In this document: piece by piece, positions 52,022-60,801 of the stretch
Position numbering within the stretch: the first letter of the stretch is position 1
How the letters are laid out: the number at the start of each line of letters is the position of its first letter
From: JAEZBP01 sp963832725
Lineage (GTDB): Bacteria; Myxococcota_A; Polyangia; Polyangiales; Sandaracinaceae
Direction of reading: 5' to 3'
Length of the DNA: 64,000 bases
Assembly: GCA_963832725.1 (NCBI GenBank)
Contig: CAWHVG010000005.1
Location: 496,001 to 560,000 of the forward strand
Notes under the pieces: generated by a model
The model's input: the letters and a program-made list of their open reading frames with translations, nothing else
Told to the model about the DNA's origin: nothing
The model's database searches: none
Position numbers and translations under genes: made by a program

Positions 52022-52249
52022 CTACGCGGTGCGCGACTTGCGCGGACCGGGCCCTCGGTCGGCCGGGCAGGTGTCGATGCCGAGCAGCGAGTAGAGGGGA
52101 CAGGTCCCGAGCGCGGCCGTCACCAGGGGCACCAAGCCGATGAGGCCGAGGTACGCCCAGGGAGCGGAGAGGATCACCGTGAGCGAGAGGAGCGCGAGGC
52201 CGAGGACAATCCTCACCACGCGATCGATCGAGCCAACGTTCTTCTTCAT
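52022..52249 (-). CDS. Small DUF2892-type membrane protein
   Basis: 75 residues from ATG 52249 with GGAGGTCGTC just before. KKNVGSIDRVVRIVLGLALL opens the family, followed by two transmembrane helices and GTCPLYSLLGIDTC, which is the conserved C-P-L-Y-x-x-L-G-x-x-T-C ending. It belongs to the DUF2892/YgaP-like membrane group, often linked to sulfur metabolism proteins such as rhodaneses; a rhodanese lipoprotein lies 4 kb away in the same window but not adjacent. Inner-membrane; function unproven. Confidence 0.85.
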   Translation of the reverse strand: MKKNVGSIDRVVRIVLGLALLSLTVILSAPWAYLGLIGLVPLVTAALGTCPLYSLLGIDTCPADRGPGPRKSRTA

Positions 52250-52628
52250 GACGACCTCCATCCCTCGGGAGTGACCCGTCGAGCCTGCGGCGGGTTGTCT
52301 TCGGACGAACGTGAAGTACGCACGAGGCCGATGCGCGCGGTGACCGATGTCACGGCACGGCGCAGCGATCCGTTTCTCGCTCTCCGTCGACGGCAGGGGC
52401 ACGAGCCGACGTGCTCGGACCATCGGCGCTGTCTCGTTCGGCTCCGCGGCTCACCGCGACCTGGCGCGCGCTCCTCACGCCGAGGCGCGGCGTAGCGCCA
52501 GAGCGGGGCCCCCTGGCACGGCTCGCGGGGCGGAGGTAGGGTTGCCGCCCAGGTCGACGCCAAACCGTCGACGCTCTTTGACGCGACGGCCGCACGGCGT
52601 GGGATGGCGCGCGGCCGACGACAGACCA

Positions 52629-52718
52629 TTCGCTCGGGGCGCGGCGGGCCTACGTGGAGCCCGCCGCTGAGACGAACCCGCGGAACCTGATCCGGATCAT
52701 GCCGGCGTAGGGAAGCGA
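52629..52718 (+). promoter_or_regulatory. TPP (thiamine pyrophosphate) riboswitch controlling thiC
   Basis: The THI-box core is plain: CTGAGACGAACCC then ACCTGATCCGGATCATGCCG and GCGTAGGGAAGC. The P1 stem pairs TTCGCT (52629-52634) with AGCGAA (52713-52718). It lies about 50 nt before thiC, as expected for repression of translation or transcription by TPP. Confidence 0.95.
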
Positions 52719-52768
52719 AACACCTTCTCATCGCGCCGGGCGATCCAACCATGATGGAGGAATCGCCC

Positions 52769-54553
<1,785 letters not shown>

Positions 54554-54569
54554 TCGCGATCGCTCTCAG

Positions 54570-54604
54570 GACGCCCTCGTCTCGGAGCCCGAGGCGAGGG
54601 CGTC
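54570..54604 (+). terminator. Terminator hairpin after thiC
   Basis: GACGCCCTCG-T-CTCGG pairs with CCGAG-G-CGAGGGCGTC around AGC (16-bp stem including a G-T pair), starting 16 nt after the thiC stop. The downstream sequence GCGCGTTCTC is only weakly T-rich. Confidence 0.75.
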
Positions 54605-55142
54605 GCGCGTTCTCACCGCAGCCTCCGAGCAACGCTCGGTTGGGACGTCCTGGCGCAGAGGCGACCGTCGGGGAGGTCCTGACGTGGCATTTCGTCGCGG
54701 GGCAAAGCAGGATCCGTTGCAATTCGCCACGATCACACCCGACTCGATGACGTGTCGTGTACGATGATCAGTCTTGAAACCCACAAAGGATCACATCTGC
54801 TGCGCATCCATTGCACACAGCTTGTGCACAACCTGTGGATTTCCAATTTCTGATGCAAAATCCGAAGGTTAGCGACCCAACACGGGGTTTTTCGCGCATG
54901 CGCACCGCCGGCTCCGCGGAAAACGCTGCGATCTCGGATGGATGCCGAACGGACGCCCCCAGACGGTGACGTGGCGATTCACCCCTCTCACCGTCGATCC
55001 GACGTTGCGGTGCACGCGATGCTGGCGTCAGAGGCGCGCGGGGGCGGGAAACGTCAGGGCCGGCGGGCAGTCCCTCCGAGACGGGTCGTCATCCCCGAAC
55101 GCCGAAAAGCGAGGTTCGCCAACGGACTGCTAGCATCGCCGC
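54605..55142. other. AT-rich intergenic region with DnaA-box-like nonamers
   Basis: No gene is supported here. The stretch 54700-54890 is unusually AT-rich for the window. It contains TTGCACACA (54812), TTGTGCACA (54823) and the inverted AAATCCACA (54835-54843), spaced 11-12 bp. TTGTGCACA fits the high-GC DnaA-box form TTGTNCACA exactly; the other two differ from a DnaA box by two bases. TGATCA and GATC sites are also clustered. The downstream half leads to a TAGCAT box. Confidence 0.4.
55131..55136 (+). promoter_or_regulatory. Putative leaderless -10 box (TMEM175-like gene)
   Basis: TAGCAT ends 6 nt before the GTG at 55143. Confidence 0.45.
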
Positions 55143-55733
55143 GTGAGCAAGAACCGCATCGAAGCGTTCAGCGACGGAGTCCTCGCCATCATCATCACGA
55201 TCATGGTCTTGGAGCTGAAGGTGCCGCACGGCGCCGAGCTGCGCGCGCTCGGCCCCCTGCTCCCGGTCTTCCTGACCTACGTGCTGAGCTTCGTGTACAT
55301 CGGCATCTACTGGAACAACCACCATCACCTCCTGAAAGCCGCGCGCGGCGTCACCGGCGGGATGCTGTGGGCGAACCTCCACCTGCTCTTCTGGCTCTCG
55401 CTCTTCCCCTTCGTGACCGGGTGGATGGGCGAGAACCACTTCGCGCGGGCGCCGACGGCGCTCTACGGCGTGGTGCTCGTGCTCGCCGCGGTGGCCTACT
55501 ACATCCTGCAGACGGTCATCGTCGCGCAGCACGGGCCGGGCTCGAAGCTCGCGGCGGCGCTCGGGCGTGACGTGAAGGGCAAGATCTCGCCGCTCCTCTA
55601 CGCGACGGCCATCGGGCTGACCTTCGTCCAGCCCTGGATCGCCGGCGTCATCTACGTGGGCGTCGCGCTGATGTGGCTGGTGCCCGACCGGCGGATCGCG
55701 AACGCGCTGGCAGACGAGCGGGAGGAGGATTGA
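55143..55733 (+). CDS. TMEM175-like potassium channel family protein (DUF1211)
   Basis: 196 residues. Begins MSKNRIEAFSDGVLAIIITI, the family signature R-x-x-A-F-S-D-G-V-x-A-I-x-x-T in helix 1, which lines the pore of bacterial TMEM175 potassium channels. Six helices are present; IYWNNHHHLLKA in the loop after helix 3 is also typical. Bacterial members are single six-helix units that form tetramers. It is a membrane protein passing K+ or other cations. The GTG start has a TAGCAT box 6 nt upstream and no ribosome binding site. Confidence 0.9.
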   Translation: MSKNRIEAFSDGVLAIIITIMVLELKVPHGAELRALGPLLPVFLTYVLSFVYIGIYWNNHHHLLKAARGVTGGMLWANLHLLFWLSLFPFVTGWMGENHFARAPTALYGVVLVLAAVAYYILQTVIVAQHGPGSKLAAALGRDVKGKISPLLYATAIGLTFVQPWIAGVIYVGVALMWLVPDRRIANALADEREED

Positions 55734-55774
55734 GCCGCGCTGCCGACGCGCGCCTCGATTCGTGAACGACGCCC

Positions 55775-57742
55775 TCAGGGGGCGAGCTGACCGAAGGCAC
55801 CGCTGGCCTCGAGGTAGGGCCCGACGATGGAGAGCGTCGGGGCCTGCGCGCCCAGCCGCGTGCCGGCGGAGATGCCCGTGCCGATGTCGGTGCCGTCGAT
55901 CTGGACCTGCGCCGGCGCCGCGAGGACGGGCAGGGGCAGCGAGGGCCGCGCCTGCGCGAGGAGGAAGCTCGCCATGTGATGCCCGAGGATGGCCACGAAG
56001 CCGGCCACCTGCGTGTGCTCCGCATCCGAGAGCGACCGGTCCGCCGCGAACTGGAGCTCCGTCAGCTCCAGCGCGCCCACGCCGGGTCGCGACCCGGACG
56101 TGCCGTCGAGCTGGGTCCGCGCCGTCACCGCGAAGCGCACGCCGAGCCCGCCTTCGAATGCGCCCGGCCCGGTGAACGTCGCGCTCACGCCGCCGATCAT
56201 CATGGACATCGAGCCCGTGCCGAAGGAGTGGACGACCGGCGGCAGCGCCGCATCGAGCTGGATCATGTTCGGCGCCACGATCATGCTCGGCGACACGATC
56301 ATGTTCGGCGCCACGATCATGCTCGGCGCCACGATCATGCTCGGCGACACGATGCCGCTCACTCCTCCGGCGACCCAGTGGGCGTGGAAGGCCTGGTTCA
56401 GCACGGCCTCCGAGACCACCACGCCGCTCGGCTCGCTGGCGGTGGCGCTGAAGCGCGTGAGCGGACCGCCCGGGAGCGGCGCGCCCCGCCCCCCGTCGCG
56501 CGCGGTCGTCATCGGCGCGTAGCCCGTGCGGATGGCCATCGAGAGGCCGTTGGCCGCGCTGGCGGAGACAATCGCCGGCGTGGCGCGCACGGCCACGTCC
56601 ACCGTCGACCCGGACAGAGTCGGCATCGACACCATGGTCTGCTCGACGCCGAGACCGCCCAGCAGGTTCTGCATCAGCGTGGCCACCGAGGTCGAGTAGA
56701 GATCCCCGATGTTGTCGCGCAGATCGGTATCGTTGCCCGCGTTCGAGACGAAGAAGGGCTCCACCAGCGCGCGGTGCTCGGGCGGCAGGTCCGGGAAGCT
56801 GGCCCCGCTCGGCGTCAACGAGACGCTGTCCACCGAGCGCACGCTCGCGTAGGGGCCGTCCTCGCCCACGCCGACGTCGAGCGACGCGTGCACCTCGATG
56901 TCGAAGGTCACCGTCCCGGTGGTGTCGAAGCTCGACGTGGAGGTGCACACCATCGTCACGGGATCGCACATCGAGATGAGGTAGTCGGTGTTGCCGACCG
57001 CGTGCGCCGTGATGTCGACGCCGGACGCGGTGGCGACGAACGCCATGCCATCGTCGATGGTCGTGAGGCTGGTGGTCTGCGGGCCGGAGAAATCGCTGGT
57101 GAGGTACTCGACGCTGTCGAGGGTGACGTGAGGCGGCTCCACGTCGCACCCGGTCCCCGGCGGCGGGATGCAGGGCAGCGGCGCCAACACGAACGAGCCG
57201 GGCGGGAGGCGCGCGTCCACGACGGCCGTCAAGAGCCCGTTGGCGCTGGCGCGGAGCACCACGTCGTCCAGGCTGGAGAGCTCGGACGCGTCGCCGCCGT
57301 CGTCGACACCGCTGGCCGTGAGCCGCAGCGTCGCCGTCGGATCGACCGGCGTGTCCGCGCTCGCCTGGTAGGCCGGCGCGACCAGGAAGCTGCAGAGCTC
57401 CGAACAATCGCCGGCCTTCACCTCGACCGTGTTGATGCCGAAGCGAGCGGTCACCGTGGTCTGCACCACGCCGAGCGCGTCCGGCGTCACCGCGGCGCCG
57501 CCCATCGTGATCGCGGTGCTCTCGTCGACGCCACCGACCGCGGCCACCACCCGGATCGCGGTGCCCGGATCCTCTCGGATCATGTCGCCGTAGGCAGGCC
57601 AGATGCACTCGACCGTAACCGGCGACCCGGCGTCGGCCGGCGCGGCATCGGGCGACCCGGCGTCGCCCTCGTTGCTCCCACCGCCACAGCCCACGAGCAC
57701 GCCGGCGAGCGCGGCCACGACCCCCAAAATGCGTCCGACCAT
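55775..57742 (-). CDS. Large lipoprotein with Ig-like region and PSMIVA repeats
   Basis: 655 residues. Lipobox LVGC (Cys 19) in MVGRILGVVAALAGVLVGC, then an Asp/Ala linker and a beta-rich N-terminal domain (VTVECIWPAYGDMIREDPGT, typical of Ig-like folds at the start of such proteins). The middle is rich in beta strands and Ser/Thr. Around residues 465-495 a five-fold 6-residue repeat (VAPSMI/VSPNMI) is encoded by five 18-bp units (56262-56351). The C-terminal domain (LPPVVHSFGTG...LELTELQFAADRSLSDAEHT) resembles the sheet-helix ends of BPI/TULIP-like lipid-binding proteins, but the match is weak. Surface-exposed lipoprotein; function unknown. Confidence 0.72.
   Translation of the reverse strand: MVGRILGVVAALAGVLVGCGGGSNEGDAGSPDAAPADAGSPVTVECIWPAYGDMIREDPGTAIRVVAAVGGVDESTAITMGGAAVTPDALGVVQTTVTARFGINTVEVKAGDCSELCSFLVAPAYQASADTPVDPTATLRLTASGVDDGGDASELSSLDDVVLRASANGLLTAVVDARLPPGSFVLAPLPCIPPPGTGCDVEPPHVTLDSVEYLTSDFSGPQTTSLTTIDDGMAFVATASGVDITAHAVGNTDYLISMCDPVTMVCTSTSSFDTTGTVTFDIEVHASLDVGVGEDGPYASVRSVDSVSLTPSGASFPDLPPEHRALVEPFFVSNAGNDTDLRDNIGDLYSTSVATLMQNLLGGLGVEQTMVSMPTLSGSTVDVAVRATPAIVSASAANGLSMAIRTGYAPMTTARDGGRGAPLPGGPLTRFSATASEPSGVVVSEAVLNQAFHAHWVAGGVSGIVSPSMIVAPSMIVAPNMIVSPSMIVAPNMIQLDAALPPVVHSFGTGSMSMMIGGVSATFTGPGAFEGGLGVRFAVTARTQLDGTSGSRPGVGALELTELQFAADRSLSDAEHTQVAGFVAILGHHMASFLLAQARPSLPLPVLAAPAQVQIDGTDIGTGISAGTRLGAQAPTLSIVGPYLEASGAFGQLAP
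56262..56351 (-). repeat. Five 18-bp coding repeats (VAPSMI/VSPNMI)
   Basis: Five copies of ATCATGYTCGGCGMCACG (plus strand) start at 56262, 56280, 56298, 56316 and 56334, in frame with the lipoprotein. Each unit contains one GATC-forming junction that is intact. Confidence 0.9.
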
Positions 57743-57999
57743 CGGGGTCGATCATGCCACGGAACGCGGCTCCCGTCGCGGCGACGACGCCGGCGGCGCG
57801 CACGTGAACGAGGACGGGCCTCTCTTGTCACCTCCTGCGGGAGCCCTAGTGCAGACGTGGGAAGGGTGAACGGGCCCGAACCGTTTCCACTTCCTGCCAC
57901 CGAATTCGCTCGCCGAGCTTGTGACGTGGCAACAGGTGCCTAGTGGACCCGCGTCGACCACCTCGGGGGGGCGGTCACGGCAACGATCGGGAGGGTGTG

Positions 58000-58287
58000 A
58001 TGATCGAAATCGACTGGGGAGACGTTCAACCGAGCTTGGATGAGCGCGTGGCGGTGGAGTCGCGGGTGCGCCCGCTGATCGCCAGGCACCACGAGCAGGT
58101 CTCGTTGCGCCGCCGCGGCTCGGGATACGAGGCGCAGGTGCGGACCGCCCTGCCCGGTCGGAGCACGGTTCTGCGCCTGCACGCCGACACGCTCGGCGAC
58201 GTAGTCGACCGGGCGGCCGAGCTCTTGACCATCGTCGCCCGCGAGAGCGCCCGCCAGCACGGCGAGGCCCTGGCCGCCGCGAGCTGA
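58000..58287 (+). CDS. Small HPF/RaiA-like protein
   Basis: 95 residues from ATG 58000 with GGGAGG upstream. Pattern EIDWGDVQPSLDERVAVESR then VSLRRRGSGYEAQVRTALPG and LRLHADTLGDVVDRAAELL gives beta-alpha-beta-beta-beta-alpha, the order of ribosome hibernation promoting factors (HPF/RaiA, S30AE fold). The final helix with D-x-x-x-x-x-D-x-A-x-x-L is typical of that family. It lacks the C-terminal dimerisation tail of long HPF. The assignment is by pattern only. Cytoplasmic; ribosome binding is inferred. Confidence 0.55.
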   Translation: MIEIDWGDVQPSLDERVAVESRVRPLIARHHEQVSLRRRGSGYEAQVRTALPGRSTVLRLHADTLGDVVDRAAELLTIVARESARQHGEALAAAS

Positions 58288-58368
58288 GGATCCTGCTGGG
58301 GGTTGGCCGGGGGGCCGGGGGGTTGGCCGACGGCGAGCCGGTTTCGGCCGTGCCGGGGCCCCGCGAGG

Positions 58369-59532
58369 TCAGTCGATGATGGTCGGGGCGACCTCGGCCC
58401 CCGTCAGGTAGGCGGCGACCTTGGCCAGCGCCTGCAAATCGTGGACGTCCTCTTCGAACGCCGGGACCTCCACGAAGAGATGGTCGTCGCCCGCGCGCTG
58501 CCGGAGGCGGTCGGCCTCCATCCGGTCGGCGAGGGCCCGGGTCCGCGCGTCGTCGAGGGCGCGGCGCATCCGGGAGACGGCGCGGTGGGCATCGAAGCCC
58601 TCCGGCAGGTGAGGCGCGACTTCGCGGGCGAGCACCGACTCGCTCTCCTTTGGCTCGGCGAAGAGCGGCCGCACGCCGTTGATCACGAACGCGTCGCGGC
58701 GCATGCCGGCCTCTTCCAGGCGGCGCGCGAAGAAGAGGGCTTCCTCCATCGCCAGCGGGTTCGGGCTGGTCACGATGACGAACGCGACGTCCTCGCCGCG
58801 CAGCGCCTCGGCGACCTCCCGGGCACGCTCGCGGAAGCCGCCGAAGAAATCGTTGAAGTCGGTCACGAACTGAGCGACGACCTCGAGGAAGCCGGTGCCG
58901 GTGAAGCGCGAGAGGCCCCGCAGCAAGAACGCCGCGCCCTTGCCGATGAGGTTGAACGAGAACTTGCCGGCGCCCTCGAACGCCTGGATGAACCAGCGCA
59001 TCGCGGGCGAGTCGACCAACCCCGCCAAGCGCTCGGGCGCGTCGAGGAAGTCGAGCGCGTTGGAGGTCGGCGGCGTGTCGAGGACGATGAGGTCGTAGCG
59101 CTCGTCGGCGCGCACGGCGTGGAGCTTCTCCATCGCCATGTACTCCTGCGTGCCGGCCAGCGAGGTGCTCAGGTACTCGTAGACGCGGTTGTCGAGGATG
59201 CGCTGCGCCACCTCGGGGCTCGACGCATAGCGGTGCACCAGCTCGTCGAAGGTGCGCTTCGTGTCGAGCATCATCGCCGAGAGGCTGCCCTGCATGGAGA
59301 GGCCGCGCGCCTCGAAGAGCTCCGACGGGACGACCTGCTCCTCGGTGGTCATCGCCTCGAGGCCGAGGCTGTTGGCCAGCCGCTTGGCCGGGTCAATCGT
59401 CAGGCAGAGCACGCGCCGGCCGTCCATGGCGGCCTGCACGGCCAGCGACGCGGCCGTCGTGGTCTTGCCCACTCCGCCGCAGCCCACGCAGACGACGACA
59501 CGGTGAGACGAAAGGAGCTGGCTCAGGCTCAT
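58369..59532 (-). CDS. ArsA/GET3-like ATPase
   Basis: 387 residues from ATG 59532, GAGGAAGC upstream. The deviant Walker A is VVVCVGCGGVGKTTTAAS, followed by LTIDPAKRLANSLGL (switch region) and VLDTPPTSNALDF (Walker B-like A-DTP motif). This is the anion-pumping ATPase/ArsA-GET3 family. It lacks the two-domain fusion of arsenical pumps and any ArsB/ArsR neighbour, so it is more like the single-domain myxobacterial/actinobacterial ArsA-like proteins, whose role (protein targeting or partition of membrane cargo) is unknown. The dimeric signature residues are present. It lies beside a palindromic element. Confidence 0.88.
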   Translation of the reverse strand: MSLSQLLSSHRVVVCVGCGGVGKTTTAASLAVQAAMDGRRVLCLTIDPAKRLANSLGLEAMTTEEQVVPSELFEARGLSMQGSLSAMMLDTKRTFDELVHRYASSPEVAQRILDNRVYEYLSTSLAGTQEYMAMEKLHAVRADERYDLIVLDTPPTSNALDFLDAPERLAGLVDSPAMRWFIQAFEGAGKFSFNLIGKGAAFLLRGLSRFTGTGFLEVVAQFVTDFNDFFGGFRERAREVAEALRGEDVAFVIVTSPNPLAMEEALFFARRLEEAGMRRDAFVINGVRPLFAEPKESESVLAREVAPHLPEGFDAHRAVSRMRRALDDARTRALADRMEADRLRQRAGDDHLFVEVPAFEEDVHDLQALAKVAAYLTGAEVAPTIID

Positions 59533-59585
59533 CGGGGCGCTTCCTCGACCGGCGTCCTCTTTAGCAGGTCGGGACGACAATCGCT

Positions 59586-59760
59586 TCCCCAAGGTGACTG
59601 GTGTCAAACGACGCCCGAAGGATTTCCGAGCGCGACAGGTCTGGATCGTCGTTCGGCCCGACGACGAAATGCTGAAGCATTTTGGAGGAGGGACGGGCGG
59701 CGAGACGGGCCTGTCCCGCCGGAAAGACGAGGAGCGCTCGTTCGACACCAGCCACCTAGG
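59586..59760. repeat. Palindromic element encoding similar 56-aa peptides on both strands
   Basis: Left arm from about 59588 (CCAAGGTGACTGGTGTCAAA) matches the inverted right arm (CCTAGGTGGCTGGTGTCGAA, ends about 59758); the arms meet at AAATGC-TGAA-GCATTT near 59670. Read on plus from 59594 it encodes a 56-residue peptide MTGVKRRPKDF...SFDTSHLG, and on minus from 59755 MAGVERALLVF...SFDTSHLG. A 21-bp end matches 14703-14723. Size, terminal inverted repeats and non-coding position resemble a MITE or REP-like element. Confidence 0.7.
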
Positions 59761-59881
59761 TGCGCCCACGCTTGCCCGCTCCGCAATCGCCCGCCCGCTT
59801 TCTTGCTCCACGTGTGAAGGCGTCTGTACGATGCGCACCTACACCAACGCACACTGCTCACACACACCCTAGTGGAGTGTC

Positions 59882-60253
59882 ATGTACCCCCTCGAAGAGC
59901 GCCGTTCCCGCCGCAGCAGCCACCGTGACCTCGCCCTCACCTTCCAGCTCGAGCACGTCCGCGACCGCGGTCGGCTCGAGGCGCTGGTGTTGGCGGACGA
60001 CGACGGGCTCATCCTCTCCGCCGTGGGCGACAACACGGTCTGCCGCGAGCTGGGCGCGATCGCGCCGCTGATGGCCAAGAGCATCCTCGGCATCCCGCTG
60101 CCGCCGATGCTCCGGGGCGCGGAGGTGGCCGTTCGCATCGTCCACGTGCACGACCAGCCGCTCTATCTGGCGTCCGTCGGCGGCGGCGTGGCCCGCGATG
60201 CCCTGCTCTCGCACTCGATGCGCGGCGTGCATCGCATCCTCGCCGCGAACTGA
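59882..60253 (+). CDS. Small roadblock/LC7-like protein
   Basis: 123 residues, ATG 59882. Core pattern LEHVRDRGRLEALVLADDDG, LILSAVGDNTVCRELGAIAP, LGIPLPPMLRGAEVAVRIVH, QPLYLASVGGGVARDA: helix, two-strand LVLADDDGLILS, helix, strands, as in roadblock/LC7 (MglB-like) proteins. In myxobacteria such proteins regulate small GTPases in polarity, but no MglA-like gene is near. No ribosome binding site stands out. The assignment is by fold pattern only. Confidence 0.6.
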   Translation: MYPLEERRSRRSSHRDLALTFQLEHVRDRGRLEALVLADDDGLILSAVGDNTVCRELGAIAPLMAKSILGIPLPPMLRGAEVAVRIVHVHDQPLYLASVGGGVARDALLSHSMRGVHRILAAN

Positions 60254-60294
60254 GCGCGACGGACCCGAGGGCTCGCAATCGGGCCCTCGCGTAG

Positions 60295-60300
60295 TAGGGT
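60295..60300 (+). promoter_or_regulatory. Putative leaderless -10 box (GNAT gene)
   Basis: TAGGGT ends 6 nt before GTGATG at 60307, the same arrangement as at 51382-51394. Confidence 0.45.
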
Positions 60301-60306
60301 CCGCCG

Positions 60307-60789
60307 GTGATGAGGATCCGATTCGCGAGCCCCGACGACGCGCCCACGCTGCTCCGCTTCATCCGCGAGCTGGCGGAGTACGAGCGCGAGCCCGACGCTG
60401 TGGAGGTCACCGAGGCGACGCTGCGCGCGCAGATCGCCGAGCCGGCGCCGCCCTTCGAGTGCCTCTTGGCCGAGGAGGACGGAGCGCCGCTCGGGATGGC
60501 GCTCTTCTTCCACACCTACTCCACCTGGCGGGGGCGCCGCGGCATCCACCTGGAGGACCTCTGGGTCACGCCCTCGGCCCGCCGGCGCGGCGTGGGGCGA
60601 GCGCTCCTGGCGCGGCTGGCGGCGGTGGCGACGGAGCGGGGCTGCGCCCGCCTCGAGTGGGCCGTGCTCGACTGGAACGAGCTCGCGCTCTCGTTCTACC
60701 GCGGCGTGAACGCCGAGCCGCTCGCCGGGTGGACCACCATGCGCCTCGCGGACGGAGCGCTGGAGGCGCTGGCCGCCGAGCAGCGCTGA
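60307..60789 (+). CDS. GNAT family N-acetyltransferase
   Basis: 160 residues if the GTG at 60307 is used, 159 from the next ATG. The acetyl-CoA binding motif is LEDLWVTPSARRRGVGRALL (Q/R-x-x-G-x-G/A at residues 92-100), followed by AVLDWNELALSFYRGVNAEP, a common GNAT motif. The N-terminal part FASPDDAPTLLRFIRELAEYE resembles the diamine/thialysine acetyltransferase (SSAT2-like) subgroup, so a small amine is a plausible substrate. Cytoplasmic. Complete length. Confidence 0.9.
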   Translation: MMRIRFASPDDAPTLLRFIRELAEYEREPDAVEVTEATLRAQIAEPAPPFECLLAEEDGAPLGMALFFHTYSTWRGRRGIHLEDLWVTPSARRRGVGRALLARLAAVATERGCARLEWAVLDWNELALSFYRGVNAEPLAGWTTMRLADGALEALAAEQR

Positions 60790-60801
60790 GCGACGGGCGC
60801 C

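Noticed and set aside
54812..54843. Chromosomal origin (oriC)
   Set aside because: Only three box-like nonamers, two of them imperfect, and no dnaA/dnaN/gidA/parAB context; kept only as a DnaA-site candidate.
58369..59532. Arsenic resistance operon
   Set aside because: Only an ArsA-like ATPase is present; no ArsB, ArsC or ArsR neighbour and the family includes non-arsenic members.
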